From positions 176,001 through 240,000 of the forward strand of contig CALNXK010000071.1 in assembly GCA_942486035.1 (NCBI GenBank): a stretch of 64,000 bases of DNA, given 5' to 3'. Under the pieces are notes generated by a model that worked only from the letters and a program-made list of their open reading frames with translations, was not told the DNA's origin and made no database searches. Position numbers and translations under genes: made by a program. Below are positions 34,401-41,756 of this stretch, piece after piece. Positions within the stretch are counted from its first letter, which is position 1. Each line of letters opens with the position of its first letter. Origin of the DNA: Porites lobata (taxonomy: Eukaryota; Cnidaria; Anthozoa; Scleractinia; Poritidae).

Positions 34401-35394
34401 CGTTGGTGTTGAACCCTCGTTCACAGTCCAAGCAATAATAGGAGCGGTTGACAAACGCAGGAAAGGACGTGCAGCCGTCAAAATGATCGTTGGATTTGAG
34501 TAAACGAATCTGATGAGGGGCAGTGGGGCCTTTGAAAATCAAAAAGAACGGTTTCATCCGGGTCATCACCAAGAGTTGGTAGTGAGACCCCAATGCTTGT
34601 TGAAATTGACGAAGCTCGGGTAGACCACAGGGACCCTCAGCGACTCCCGCTTGCCGATGAAGAGCCTGGGCTTGACGTCGCTGCACAGGTCGACCACGTT
34701 TGAGATTGTCCCAGTCTCGAAACTCGTCCACGCCTTGATCTTTATGGCAGTGGGCGCGCATGGTGACAATGGCACGGGCACAGCATAGGGTATCTCGGTT
34801 TCGAATGGTGACAATGCATCGCTTTTTCTGGTTGACTCGATCCAGGCATAAACGTCCCACATTGCGTTGTTTATGTCGACCAGACCCCGGGCCAGGCATG
34901 GAGACAAACACCACATCCACTTGGAACCCACGATCGGGGTTGAAGGCTTCATTGCTGTTTAATTTTCCCGCCAGGGTGGCCAACATCTCATCCAAACGAG
35001 CCGTACGTTGTAAAAATTCTCCCACAGTAAAATTGGCGGTTTGATACGCGTGAGTAAATCCATGCGCTGTAATAGCAAAGTTCACAAAATGATGGGCAGG
35101 TCGTTGCTCGCGGTCGAGTTCTGTTTCAATAGCGTGATGCAAGGCTTCCGTCAATGCCAGGCCAATATTATCCCCTGGACCAGCATCCCTCAATTGACGC
35201 AATTGCGCATTGAATTGCGCCCGCTCCACTACATTGCGCCAGCGGCGTCGTCGACCAATAGGTTGCATGGTAAATTGGAAGAGAGGGCCTCGAGCGGGAA
35301 CGGCTCCACCCATTTGTTCCCACCGGTCATAAGCGCGGTTTAATAGAGCTTCTTCTTCTTCATCACTGTCAGGATACCAGTGGTCCTCCGCCAT
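31417..35394 (-). CDS. Protein-primed family B DNA polymerase (pPolB)
   Basis: 1325 aa. Replicates the element by protein priming from its termini. Cysteine/histidine-rich region at about 320-428 with several CxxC pairs (CSACGRFDC, CCLCYRKFYGHQC, KCPACQEW). Exonuclease boxes: YADFEA (460), HNLKGFD (524), YCKSD (651). An inserted endonuclease-like segment at about 775-835 has GCLYHGCPRC and IEIWECEW. Polymerase motif A YVDVTSLYP (883), motif B KLMLNSFWGKFG (1074), motif C YDTDS (1171). All catalytic acids are present. Minus-strand TATAAAA lies at 35442-35436. The start at 35394 follows it by about 40 nt. Confidence 0.97.
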   Translation of the reverse strand: MAEDHWYPDSDEEEEALLNRAYDRWEQMGGAVPARGPLFQFTMQPIGRRRRWRNVVERAQFNAQLRQLRDAGPGDNIGLALTEALHHAIETELDREQRPAHHFVNFAITAHGFTHAYQTANFTVGEFLQRTARLDEMLATLAGKLNSNEAFNPDRGFQVDVVFVSMPGPGSGRHKQRNVGRLCLDRVNQKKRCIVTIRNRDTLCCARAIVTMRAHCHKDQGVDEFRDWDNLKRGRPVQRRQAQALHRQAGVAEGPCGLPELRQFQQALGSHYQLLVMTRMKPFFLIFKGPTAPHQIRLLKSNDHFDGCTSFPAFVNRSYYCLDCERGFNTNDRTNHTCQGKRCSACGRFDCPEYVRGTRPTEYCCLCYRKFYGHQCKRYHEISKQCQSIKTCLKCQAQYTVVRNQRHRCGYAKCPACQEWVSIQNHQCYIQPMVEEHEETEPTEEGGGRMVAPPPPLFVYADFEAMQNAEGVFVANLLCYSSSVDTTIHVLDGEDCALQFLRDLDDLTDVPDCEEERTILVVFHNLKGFDGMFILHELYQQQREVVDQLTVGAKVLSFRSGPIKFIDSLCFLPMPLASFSSTFNLTELKKGFFPHLFNTPDHQQYVGRIPDLEFYDPNGMMAKKKEELTRWHADQVRRNVPFHFQQEMIEYCKSDVALLKAGCEAFQEEFEQQAGFNPMAKCITIASACNLYWRKHHLTPDTIAVEPLGGWRGAQVNQSLKALQWLYYQEHLLPKEGASADRIRHVRNGGEQSVRTSVDSHFVDGYDPVTRTVYEFHGCLYHGCPRCYPARNAKHYATPDRTVEELYQATLSKRTALLRAGYTVIEIWECEWDQLVDADEAVQHFLNSFDLVAPLEPREAFFGGRTGAVALHAVAGEGEEIRYVDVTSLYPWVNKNCPYPIGHPRIITQPADQSLDSYFGLATVDILPPAGLFHPVLPVRSGHKLTFPLCRACVQTEQAQPMLTRTRYCPHSDVDRTLRGTWCTPELVKAVEKGYTLIKIHEVWHFPPEQRRTGLFADYVNTWLKLKQESAGWPGWCQTLEQKREYILRYQEREGIRLDIASIAKNPGRKATAKLMLNSFWGKFGERINKPTTVTVQDPAHLFGLISDASLDLSTLRLCTDDILEAVYTSVQDNAVKGTKTNIFVAAFTTCHARLKLYESLDTLQQQVLYYDTDSVVYKWRSGQPSIATGDFLGDMTDELDGDVITEFVSGGAKNYGYQTRGGKVVCKVRGFTLNVRGSAILNFQTMKDNILSELDSPQESRRNLNLTTPYYFQRDLEQKQIQVVPRVKQYGLVFDKRVIEVATRSSYPYGYERIGHELDLLLDL

Positions 35395-35699
35395 GACGGA
35401 GGAGACAATTTGAATTTTCCCGCGCCAGACGCGGACTTTTATAGACCTAAAAACACGTGATCAGATGAACAGGGATTGGTGGATGGGGCTCAGGTGAGAG
35501 TCAGGTGAGACTCAGGTGAGAGTCCATGAAGGGGATGGGGAGGGGTTGAATAGACAGAAGGAGGATTGAGGGGGGTGCCCCCCATGGGTACAGATTTTTT
35601 CTCAAGTCTCCTCTGAGCCTGGGGTCGAGATCGCTGATTGGCGGAGAGACCTCTAGATATAGGCCAGCGTCCAGACCAGACGTCAGTTGCCATCGAGAC
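35395..35699. promoter_or_regulatory. Divergent promoter region, PolB / basic protein genes
   Basis: Minus-strand TATAAAA at 35436-35442 serves PolB. Toward the plus strand there is GGGGGGTGCCCCCCATGGGT at 35570, a CCAAT box in inverse orientation (35637-35641) and AGATATAGG near 35656 as a weak TATA. AGGTGAGA/AGTC words repeat at 35490-35525. Confidence 0.65.
35570..35592. promoter_or_regulatory. 22-bp palindrome-cored box, copy 1
   Basis: GGGGGGTGCCCCCCATGGGT followed by ACA. Its exact reverse complement over 22 bp occurs at 50321-50342, also 100-130 bp upstream of a plus-strand start codon. AGTCTCCTCT follows both copies within 20 bp. A shared binding site for an early-gene regulator is plausible. 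Confidence 0.6.
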
Positions 35700-36233
35700 A
35701 TGCCTAATCGAGATCCAGAGAAAGTGAAAGAGGCTAAACACCGGTGGTACCTGAAACACCGGGAAGAGATTGTGAAACGGAAACGGGAGAAGCGGGTGGC
35801 TCAAAAAAAACTCAAACCGCCCAAGCCACCCAAACCGCCTCCGACCCAGGAACAGTTGGCCAAAGCCCGAGAATTGAACCGGTTGGCCTGTAACCGATAC
35901 CGAGCCACGCACGGAGACCAGATACGGGCTTTGAACCGTCAATATTATCATCGACACCGCGACCGGCTTATCCAGCAGCAGCGGGACCGTCGTGCCCAGA
36001 ACAGACAGACGCCCAGTCCCTTTAGAAAATTGCAGGCCTTGGCAGACGTGTGTGCTTCGCGTGTATTGGAGCTGGATCATGGATACGTCAGGATCGCGCC
36101 AGCCCCCCAAACCCAGGAAAAAACGGGACCCTGTGAAAAACAAAGCACAACAAAAAGCGTATCGGCAACGCTTGTATGCCAAACCCAACGGCATAGAGGA
36201 TGTCAAGGCCCTTCACCGTCGCCGCTACCATGA
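35700..36233 (+). CDS. Basic Tyr/Arg-rich protein, unknown
   Basis: 177 aa, not recognised. The first 110 residues are highly basic with aromatic-histidine repeats: KHRWYLKHREEIVKRKREK, then RYRATHGDQIRALN and YYHRHRDRLIQQQRDRRAQN. This suggests helical nucleic-acid binding. A proline-lysine linker (PPKPPKPPP) sits at about 38-50. The last third overlaps the next gene in another frame and is low in structure, so the true C-terminus could lie elsewhere if an intron joins the two frames. Confidence 0.6.
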   Translation: MPNRDPEKVKEAKHRWYLKHREEIVKRKREKRVAQKKLKPPKPPKPPPTQEQLAKARELNRLACNRYRATHGDQIRALNRQYYHRHRDRLIQQQRDRRAQNRQTPSPFRKLQALADVCASRVLELDHGYVRIAPAPQTQEKTGPCEKQSTTKSVSATLVCQTQRHRGCQGPSPSPLP

Positions 36234-36687
36234 ACGAATGGCTCGGTTGAAAGTCAGTGGTGAGTACGAGGCCTTCAAAGCTAAAAAATCTCAAGAGGGC
36301 TTGCAGCGCTACTACGGCATGAGCAAGGAACAGCGGGAGAAGGTCAAGTGTAAAAACGCCCAGTGTCAGAGAAACTGGCGGGAGAAAATGAAAGAGCGAG
36401 GGACCTACCAGGCTTATCTACAACGGACCAATGCCCTTCGACGAGAGCAGGCCGCCCAGAAAAGAAAAGAGTTGGGCGAGGAAGGGTGGAAAGCTCTACA
36501 GAAACAGAGGTACAACAAGCGAATGGAAGCCATTCGACGTCGAGAATGGTCCTGGTTGGACGAGGCATTAGAGCGTCCCTTTCCCCTCCCGTGGTTGCCA
36601 TTGGACTTGCCCCTCATGGTACCTAATGAGGACAGTATGCATACCCTTCGCGCAGAGGCTTTACAAAAAATGGACTCGTACTTGTAA
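36079..36687 (+). CDS. Basic Tyr/Arg-rich protein 2, unknown
   Basis: About 202 aa from the ATG at 36079 (MDTSGSRQPPKP); an upstream ATG at 35992 is in frame but reads shadow sequence of the preceding gene. Repeats of the same kind as its neighbour: KAYRQRLYAKPNG, HRRRYHERMARLK, LQRYYGMSKEQREK, CQRNWREKMKERG, QKQRYNKRMEAIRRRE. The two are probably tandem paralogues or one protein expressed through splicing or frameshifting. Ends before a palindromic TTTAATTAAA poly(A) site. Confidence 0.65.
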   Translation: MDTSGSRQPPKPRKKRDPVKNKAQQKAYRQRLYAKPNGIEDVKALHRRRYHERMARLKVSGEYEAFKAKKSQEGLQRYYGMSKEQREKVKCKNAQCQRNWREKMKERGTYQAYLQRTNALRREQAAQKRKELGEEGWKALQKQRYNKRMEAIRRREWSWLDEALERPFPLPWLPLDLPLMVPNEDSMHTLRAEALQKMDSYL

Positions 36688-36698
36688 GAACAATGAAG

Positions 36699-36708
36699 TT
36701 TAATTAAA
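36699..36708. terminator. Bidirectional poly(A) palindrome
   Basis: TTTAATTAAA contains ATTAAA on both strands. It lies between the convergent ends of the basic-protein gene (plus, stop at 36687) and the PLA2 gene (minus, stop at 36765), with GT-rich sequence downstream on the plus strand. Confidence 0.6.
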
Positions 36709-36764
36709 TCATGTGTATTGGGCTATTGAACATGGTGTCTTGTTTTTTTATAACTAAAGGGGGT

Positions 36765-37142
36765 TTACATGCCGAATCGAAGTTTAGCTTTCATAATGCG
36801 TCTCACAATACGCTCTGTTAAATTTTTACTACCGGGGAGTTGATCAATCTTGGCAATCATCTTGCGATCCGCTGCCCATTTGTCTTTCAATGTCTTGGCT
36901 TTATCATAGTCAATGTCATGGGCTTTGGCAATCCTGTCCAACCGGTTGATACCGGGATCCCCACGGGCCAATCGTTTTTTCAAATGAGTGCCAGGGCCCA
37001 TATACTGATAACCGGGCCAATGAAATTCAATACCGGTCTTGTTAAGGAGGTTCTGCACATCAAATAACTTGCCGCCCCGTTGCGACCGTCGTCGTCGCTT
37101 GGCTCGGGAACGGGAGGCCGCAGCACGGCGTTTGCGTCCCAT
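36765..37142 (-). CDS. Virion protein with phospholipase A2-like domain
   Basis: 125 aa. N-terminal Arg/Lys-rich segment with a GG site (SQRGGKLF, residues 20-27), then a PLA2-type calcium loop YMGPG (47-51) and the catalytic pair in AKAHDIDYD (H75, D76), arranged as in parvovirus-type and adintovirus PLA2 domains that act on membranes during entry. It begins one base after the stop of the upstream gene (TAAGATG), suggesting coupled translation; no separate TATA box is obvious. Confidence 0.82.
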   Translation of the reverse strand: MGRKRRAAASRSRAKRRRRSQRGGKLFDVQNLLNKTGIEFHWPGYQYMGPGTHLKKRLARGDPGINRLDRIAKAHDIDYDKAKTLKDKWAADRKMIAKIDQLPGSKNLTERIVRRIMKAKLRFGM

Positions 37143-37143
37143 C

Positions 37144-37800
37144 TTAGGGGGTTTTCCACGATTTCCAATCCAAGGCTTTCTTGGCCCAACCTGCGGCTTT
37201 CTTTTTGGCGATACTCGTAGCTCTCTTTTTGGCCGCTTCTTTGGCTTTTTGTCTGATTTTGCGCTTGACGGCTAAGGAGGGGGTGTCCCAAGGTGTCGGG
37301 CCCACGTCCTCTGAAAAGGGCAATTCTTTGGCCAACTCCGCACTGGTCGATGGGGTGGTAAACTTGAGTTTCTTTTTAGCACTGGGGGTGAACTTTGGCT
37401 TGGGCGGGACAAGCGGTTTTCTGGGTCCACGCGTCGGGGTGCCTTGTTTTATACCCTGGGTGGCCTTGACCAATTGCGTAAACCAGGCTTGCATGGGACC
37501 CGCTTCAAAATCATCGTCGCCCGGCGTCGTGGCCCCGGCAGCAGTCACACCCCCAGCAGCAGCTCCAAACGGTTGGCGCACTTTTTTAGTCCAATGGCGT
37601 AATTGACGGCTGACGGCTTTGAGTTGAGGCCGTTTCCAGGCATCAGGGACATCACTGGTCAAGAGGACATGTTGTTTGGCGGCTAAATCGGCGGCTTTGG
37701 TCAAGCGGGTGTCTTCCACCAATTCTTGTTTGTACTGGTCTCGTAATTGTAAAAAAGCCGGGGCGTTGTTCACCGTGGTGCTCACCATCTCGGGTTCCAT
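37144..37800 (-). CDS. Unknown Polinton virion-block protein
   Basis: 218 aa, unrecognised. Charged N-terminus (QLRDQYKQELVEDTRLTK), a central Ala/Gly/Thr linker, then a lysine-rich tail with aromatic patches (SAKKKLKF, GWAKKALDWKSWKTP). Position between the PLA2 protein and the KGG-motif protein, and its basic tail, suggest a minor virion or core component. TATAAA on the minus strand near 37832 precedes the start. Stop overlaps the downstream start (TAAGATG). Confidence 0.7.
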   Translation of the reverse strand: MEPEMVSTTVNNAPAFLQLRDQYKQELVEDTRLTKAADLAAKQHVLLTSDVPDAWKRPQLKAVSRQLRHWTKKVRQPFGAAAGGVTAAGATTPGDDDFEAGPMQAWFTQLVKATQGIKQGTPTRGPRKPLVPPKPKFTPSAKKKLKFTTPSTSAELAKELPFSEDVGPTPWDTPSLAVKRKIRQKAKEAAKKRATSIAKKKAAGWAKKALDWKSWKTP

Positions 37801-37821
37801 GGTGCAACTGAGGGGTTTTCT

Positions 37822-38142
37822 TTAACGCATGCAACGTTTATAACATCGGTAGAGTTCCGGCCAGAGGGCACCCCCTTTTTGAGCCATCATGATGGCGCGT
37901 CGGCGTTTGACAGAATGAGCGGGTTTAGCCATAGCGCGTAAACTCTGAGCGTGAGGTTTGAGTAACGTGATGGTGTGTCGGGAACGGGGCACCGTGCCAC
38001 GGAGGGTGTTCATCACCAATTCACTGACAGCATTGATCTGATCCGCATTGGCCATCCGCAACAATTCTTGTCGTTTGTGTTGATTGGCTTCTCGTAAGAC
38101 ACTTTTTAAGAACGGGGCTTGACGTTCCATGCGCCACCCCAT
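37822..38142 (-). CDS. Small KGG-motif protein
   Basis: 106 aa. Pattern: KRQELLRMANADQINAVSEL, a basic helix, SVKRRRAIMMAQKGGALWPE and a Cys/Arg tail. Short ORFs with this plan (leucine-rich helix, NxLxG, then Q-K-G-G) recur in metazoan Maverick elements; function is not known to me. The QKGG could be a protease site. It overlaps the upstream zinc-ribbon gene by 122 bp in another frame. Confidence 0.7.
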   Translation of the reverse strand: MGWRMERQAPFLKSVLREANQHKRQELLRMANADQINAVSELVMNTLRGTVPRSRHTITLLKPHAQSLRAMAKPAHSVKRRRAIMMAQKGGALWPELYRCYKRCMR

Positions 38143-38485
38143 GATGAATCTTGAGTTCAGGCAAGGACCAAGGTCTATTTATGGTAAAAATGGCGCCACA
38201 CCGACCACACAATTCCCCATGATAATGCGTTTGCATGTGATGTCGGCACCGGGCACACAAAGCGGCGTCATACTGGTCATCCCAATCCAACGCAAACGTG
38301 ACGGCTTTGCGTTTTGGGCGTCGTCGTTTAGTCTGGGCGTCGTAGTCGGATTCTGGGTTTGAATTTCCGGAGATACAAAGGCGAGAGAGCCATTGCCAAC
38401 AGCGGGAGTTTAGCACCGCGTTGGCGTCCACGTCGGCGGCGTCGTATTCGAGGGACATAACGATGTCGACGACCGTTGGGTCCAC
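38021..38485 (-). CDS. Zinc-ribbon protein, unknown
   Basis: 154 aa. Acidic N-terminus, a basic stretch (TKRRRPKRKAVTF), then CARCRHHMQTHYHGELCGRC, a C-x2-C-x12-C-x2-C zinc ribbon. The last 40 codons overlap the KGG gene. Minus-strand TATAAAAG at 38526-38533 lies 40 nt upstream of the start. The ribbon resembles those in the alternative exons at 51867 and 52177. Confidence 0.7.
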   Translation of the reverse strand: MDPTVVDIVMSLEYDAADVDANAVLNSRCWQWLSRLCISGNSNPESDYDAQTKRRRPKRKAVTFALDWDDQYDAALCARCRHHMQTHYHGELCGRCGAIFTINRPWSLPELKIHHGVAHGTSSPVLKKCLTRSQSTQTTRIVADGQCGSDQCCQ

Positions 38486-38546
38486 GGACCATCCTTAATG
38501 GGAATCGTGTGTCCAACAAGCGTTTCTTTTATAGCGTGCATGGAGC

Positions 38547-38753
38547 TTAGAAATCCCATCCCTTTGCGCGTCTCAACATCCGCTGGACCCGTCGTTGGGC
38601 CAGTCGTTGATTGGCTGCACTCATCTTGCCCACTTTCTTTTTCTTTTTCTTCTTCATGAGGACGGCGGCAGCCACCGCTGCGGGGATGAGAAACGGGAGA
38701 ATACCCCCGCGTTGTTGTCGGCGTCGTTTTCGTCGTCGTGGACCACAATGCAT
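38547..38753 (-). CDS. pX/mu-like core peptide precursor
   Basis: 68 aa from the ATG at 38753 (an in-frame ATG at 38783 lies too close to the TATA at about 38793). Arg-rich start (CGPRRRKRRRQQ), then RGGILPFLIPAAVAAAV, and a basic tail. This Arg-rich plus GGILPxLIP-type hydrophobic layout is that of the adenovirus core protein X/mu precursor, cleaved at GG by the viral protease; it condenses DNA. Confidence 0.8.
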   Translation of the reverse strand: MHCGPRRRKRRRQQRGGILPFLIPAAVAAAVLMKKKKKKKVGKMSAANQRLAQRRVQRMLRRAKGWDF

Positions 38754-38807
38754 AATGATGATGAACTGTCCGAAGGAGGACACCCCTTGAGTCTTTTATA
38801 GTTTTTT

Positions 38808-39059
38808 TTACATAATGGAACAATTAAAGGATTCCCCCGCGTATTTTTTCCGTTTGCCGGAAGCCACTTCTCGTCGACGTTTTTCGCCAATGGCGATGGC
38901 ACGCTTGGTTTGATGATCCCCGATGGCTTTGGTGATCCCATAGCCGGCTTTGAGAATCCCTAGGGGCATGCTGACCGCAACACCCCCTACTTGACTCACA
39001 CGCCGTCGTCGTTTGGCGGGTCGTCGTCGTGTCGTTCTGCGTTGGCGTTTGCGTCCCAT
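38808..39059 (-). CDS. Small basic core-like protein
   Basis: 83 aa from the ATG at 39059 (an upstream in-frame ATG at 39083 adds 8 residues). MGRKRQRRTTRRRPAKRRRR, then VGGVAVSMPLGILKAGYGIT and a basic tail. The plan repeats that of the pX-like neighbour: Arg-rich arm, GG, hydrophobic segment. Minus-strand TATATAAAAA near 39113-39122. Confidence 0.7.
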   Translation of the reverse strand: MGRKRQRRTTRRRPAKRRRRVSQVGGVAVSMPLGILKAGYGITKAIGDHQTKRAIAIGEKRRREVASGKRKKYAGESFNCSIM

Positions 39060-39115
39060 CGCGTATCGACAACGGCCACACATTTTTTGGGACAGGGGAA
39101 GAAAGGTCCCTGTTT

Positions 39116-39997
39116 TTATATACTACGACCTCGTCCACGGGCTCGGCCCCGTCCGCGTGCTCGGCCACGGCCCCGTCCTCGGCGTGGTGGTCTGGGTGGA
39201 CTTGGGCTGGAGGTTCGAGTGGACGTGCGGCGCACCGAGGGACGACCCCCCTCTTCATACACGGTCGTCACCGTATTGGTGTGCGTGATGTTGCGAATCC
39301 GTCGACCTCGTGCCCGTTCTTGAGCATCTTCATTGAGCAAATCCAACCGTCGCCTTAAGCCTCGCCGTCGATCGTCATCATCATCATCGCCATCCTCGTC
39401 ATCGGACGGAGGGGACGAACCTGGGGACGGTGGGGAGGGCACCCTGGGGCGCCGTCGCGGTTGTTTGGCAGCGATGGTGGGGCGTCCCGTGGGGGTCGTT
39501 GTCGTCGAGGTGGTAGTCCTGGTTCCTGCCCCAACACTGCGACGGGAGGTGGAGGGGCGGGCAGGGGCGGTGGTGGTCGTGGCCGTGGTGGTAGGGCGTG
39601 TTCGGGTGGACGTGACGGGTCGTGGTCGACTGGTGGTGGTGGTGGTGGGGCGGGTTGGGGCTGCCGTGGTGGTGGTGGTGGCAGTGGTGACAGGGGCTGT
39701 ACCAGTGCCTGCCACGGGTGGGAGCGTGAAGGCATTCAAGGCATCATCTACATTGACCGGGTAGGTCAAATTAAAATCGTCAATGTCTTGCTGCAATTGG
39801 GCACGATCCACGGGTCGAGACAATTCGGTCACCATGTCCGTCATGCTGCTGAGATCTCGGAGGACTGAGGGGGAACCTACCCCCGCGGGCGTGTGAGCGT
39901 CCATGCGAGCAGCTAACTCAGTATGTTGTCCGCCTTCTCTTTGCCGCCGTTGACGTTCGCGTTCTCGTAGCAGCGCGTTTTCGATCGGCAGGGACAT
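39116..39997 (-). CDS. Thr-rich/RGR-tailed protein, unknown
   Basis: 293 aa. Charged N-terminus with predicted helices (RERERQRRQREGGQ; DIDDFNLTYPVNVDDALNAF), then about 100 residues dominated by Thr, Pro and Arg, an acidic run (DDEDGDDDDDD) and a C-terminal RGRGR-type tail. Low-complexity design suggests a nucleic-acid-binding or scaffold protein. Its first 80 bp overlap the 3' end of the ATPase gene in another frame. Repeats make homology calls unsafe. Confidence 0.7.
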   Translation of the reverse strand: MSLPIENALLRERERQRRQREGGQHTELAARMDAHTPAGVGSPSVLRDLSSMTDMVTELSRPVDRAQLQQDIDDFNLTYPVNVDDALNAFTLPPVAGTGTAPVTTATTTTTAAPTRPTTTTTSRPRPVTSTRTRPTTTATTTTAPARPSTSRRSVGAGTRTTTSTTTTPTGRPTIAAKQPRRRPRVPSPPSPGSSPPSDDEDGDDDDDDRRRGLRRRLDLLNEDAQERARGRRIRNITHTNTVTTVYEEGGRPSVRRTSTRTSSPSPPRPPRRGRGRGRARGRGRARGRGRSI

Positions 39998-40640
39998 CCG
40001 CCCGCAAGGTGTGGACTTGGGCTTTGCCTTCTCGGGGCGTTAAATGACTCCACAAACGGTAGCGATCATCCGAGGCTGGATGTACATCCAACATCAAATA
40101 GCCAAAAGGTCGAGCCGTGATGCGTTTAAATAGGCGCAAGACTTGACGCCATCGATCTGGAAAGGCTTGCAATAAAATCGTCCGTATCCCTGTTTGATCC
40201 CGGGGGTTTTTGAAGGCCACAATGTAATGCGCGTTGCGATTGATGGTCTTGGAAAATTTGCCCGGTGGGAATAAATCTTGCGTCAAATACAACACCGTAA
40301 TGTTACGATGATGCGAATCTTTGGTGAACAAATCCAACACGCGCTTGTCTTGTCCCCCTTCTTCCATCAGGTCGTCCAAGACCAATACCCCGCCACGCGT
40401 TCGACCAAACCATTGCGTCAAATGACGGGGGTCCGGTAACCCGCGATAAAATTGAATCCCATCCTTTTGTTGCATCCGCTCGAATCGGGGTTGCCAACGA
40501 TCATAGGCATACACAATCTTGCGGGGTTTGACTTGAAAGACGTTCAGGTACCGTAACCATTGTTCCACCAAATCCGTCTTGCCACTGCCCGACGGGCCTG
40601 CGATAATCACACTGCTGGGTTGTCGGATCATGATTCCCAC
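39918..40640 (-). CDS. A32-like DNA-packaging ATPase
   Basis: 240 aa, HerA/FtsK-type. Walker A GPSGSGKT (15-22), Walker B VLVLDDLMEE (85-94), sensor-like TVLYLTQDLF, then FKNPRDQTGI. Drives genome encapsidation in Polintons and NCLDV-type viruses. The basic C-terminal tail (KRAATRTRTSTAAKRRRTTY) is unusual and overlaps the next gene. Complete. Confidence 0.93.
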   Translation of the reverse strand: MGIMIRQPSSVIIAGPSGSGKTDLVEQWLRYLNVFQVKPRKIVYAYDRWQPRFERMQQKDGIQFYRGLPDPRHLTQWFGRTRGGVLVLDDLMEEGGQDKRVLDLFTKDSHHRNITVLYLTQDLFPPGKFSKTINRNAHYIVAFKNPRDQTGIRTILLQAFPDRWRQVLRLFKRITARPFGYLMLDVHPASDDRYRLWSHLTPREGKAQVHTLRADVPADRKRAATRTRTSTAAKRRRTTY

Positions 40641-40828
40641 GGTCGAGGGTGACGTCGATAATGACCGGTGGCTCCTTTGGCACCCATGCGTTTATACCGT
40701 TTGTCACGTCCCAATTTATCCCCGATTTTATAGGCTTTGGCCAACACGCTCATGATGCCTCGTCCGTTTTGGCGAAAACGGGGTCGTCGGGTGCCCTGTC
40801 GTCGTCGCCGTCGTCTGCGGTGGGGCAT
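40628..40828 (-). CDS. Arg-rich small protein
   Basis: 66 aa from the ATG at 40828 (MPHRRRRRRRQGTRRPRFRQ); an in-frame ATG at 40837 is possible. Arg-rich, then VLAKAYKIGDKLGRD. Overlaps both the ATPase start (13 bp) and the upstream gene (other frame). Likely another core/basic peptide; the overlap makes the call uncertain. Confidence 0.5.
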   Translation of the reverse strand: MPHRRRRRRRQGTRRPRFRQNGRGIMSVLAKAYKIGDKLGRDKRYKRMGAKGATGHYRRHPRPWES

Positions 40829-41106
40829 GCTGTCCAATACTCGCGATACACACGTGGCGATTCAGACTGGATCAGACCTTCCATGATCTCTCTTAAATAC
40901 GTTTCGCTCATACTGTCCATATACTGTTTGAGGGACACCCAATCTTGGTCTTGGGCCAATTGTCGGGCCATGAGCCAATGATACCCATCCCACGCGTCAA
41001 TCCCTCGCACTGTGTTGACCCGTTCGATGGGGTGTTCCCACCAATACAAGGTTTCTTCGAGAATGAACGCATCTACTACACGCTGCACATCGCTTCGCGT
41101 AATCAT
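40750..41106 (-). CDS. Unknown acidic protein
   Basis: 118 aa, not recognised. Mostly helical: DVQRVVDAFILEETLYWWEH, YHWLMARQLAQDQDW, SETYLREIMEGLIQ, and an acidic tail (DDGDDDRAPDD). Lies between ATPase and protease genes. AATAAA/CATAAAA on the minus strand at 41155 may be both the protease poly(A) signal and a promoter element here. Confidence 0.65.
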   Translation of the reverse strand: MITRSDVQRVVDAFILEETLYWWEHPIERVNTVRGIDAWDGYHWLMARQLAQDQDWVSLKQYMDSMSETYLREIMEGLIQSESPRVYREYWTACPTADDGDDDRAPDDPVFAKTDEAS

Positions 41107-41154
41107 GATGAACTACAATGACCACTCGTTCACGACACACTTCGTTTTATGGGT

Positions 41155-41160
41155 TTTATT
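41155..41160 (-). terminator. Poly(A) signal after protease gene
   Basis: Minus-strand AATAAA overlapping the protease stop codon by one base; probably the shared 3' end of the capsid/protease transcripts. Confidence 0.55.
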
Positions 41161-41729
41161 CAACACTCACAATGATTACAAGTGATAAAGGCCTGGCGGC
41201 TCACATTCTTTTGCCCCCCATCCCGTCGGGCATCGACTTCATCTTGTAATTCCCGTTTGATCACTCGTTTCAACTGGTCGGCCACTTTTTGATCATTCAA
41301 CACTAAATTATCGCAACTCCATTGACTCAAAAATTCTTGATAGGACCGTCCTTGTGCCCGGGCTTTCAAGAAAAATAATGCATAATGGCCACAGGTTTGA
41401 CTATCCAGGGCTTGTAGGGTCTGGTCACTGCGCGTCAGGTACTTCCATTGACCCCACCATTGGTGCAACTCCGGGGTGGTGTACACGTGCAGGGGTAGAC
41501 CATAACTGTCAAAGATCTCGCACTGGTTCTTTTCGGTCCACAGGCCCAACCAATGCTGGCCCGGTTCTCCCGCGGGGTCCGTGTTGACAATGTAGGCTTG
41601 ACGGATCTCCTTGGCGGGGGATCGGGGGAGTTGGTCGGCGGGATGCACCCCATGAAACACGCGTCGTAATGCGTGGTCTTCCAAGGCCAGGGTCCGCAAC
41701 ACCGTGTCACTGAGTGCCACAAACTCCAT
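41160..41729 (-). CDS. Adenovirus-type cysteine protease
   Basis: 189 aa, C5/adenain-like. Catalytic triad visible: H59 in GQHWLGLW, D74 in IFDSYG, C113 in QTCGHYALFF with the oxyanion Gln at 111. Cleaves capsid and core precursors at GG-type sites, several of which are present in neighbouring proteins. Cys-rich C-terminus (TCNHCEC). Complete. Confidence 0.94.
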   Translation of the reverse strand: MEFVALSDTVLRTLALEDHALRRVFHGVHPADQLPRSPAKEIRQAYIVNTDPAGEPGQHWLGLWTEKNQCEIFDSYGLPLHVYTTPELHQWWGQWKYLTRSDQTLQALDSQTCGHYALFFLKARAQGRSYQEFLSQWSCDNLVLNDQKVADQLKRVIKRELQDEVDARRDGGQKNVSRQAFITCNHCEC

Positions 41730-41756
41730 GCTCGGTGTCTTTTGACTTCTGATTTC

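Noticed and set aside
35490..36206. 238-codon minus-strand ORF across the PolB/basic-gene promoter
   Set aside because: No domain, overlaps the promoter and two better plus-strand genes.
39333..39868. Valine/Gly-rich plus-strand ORFs opposite the Thr/RGR-rich gene
   Set aside because: Artefacts of low-complexity GTGGTG/CGTCGT repeats on the complementary strand.
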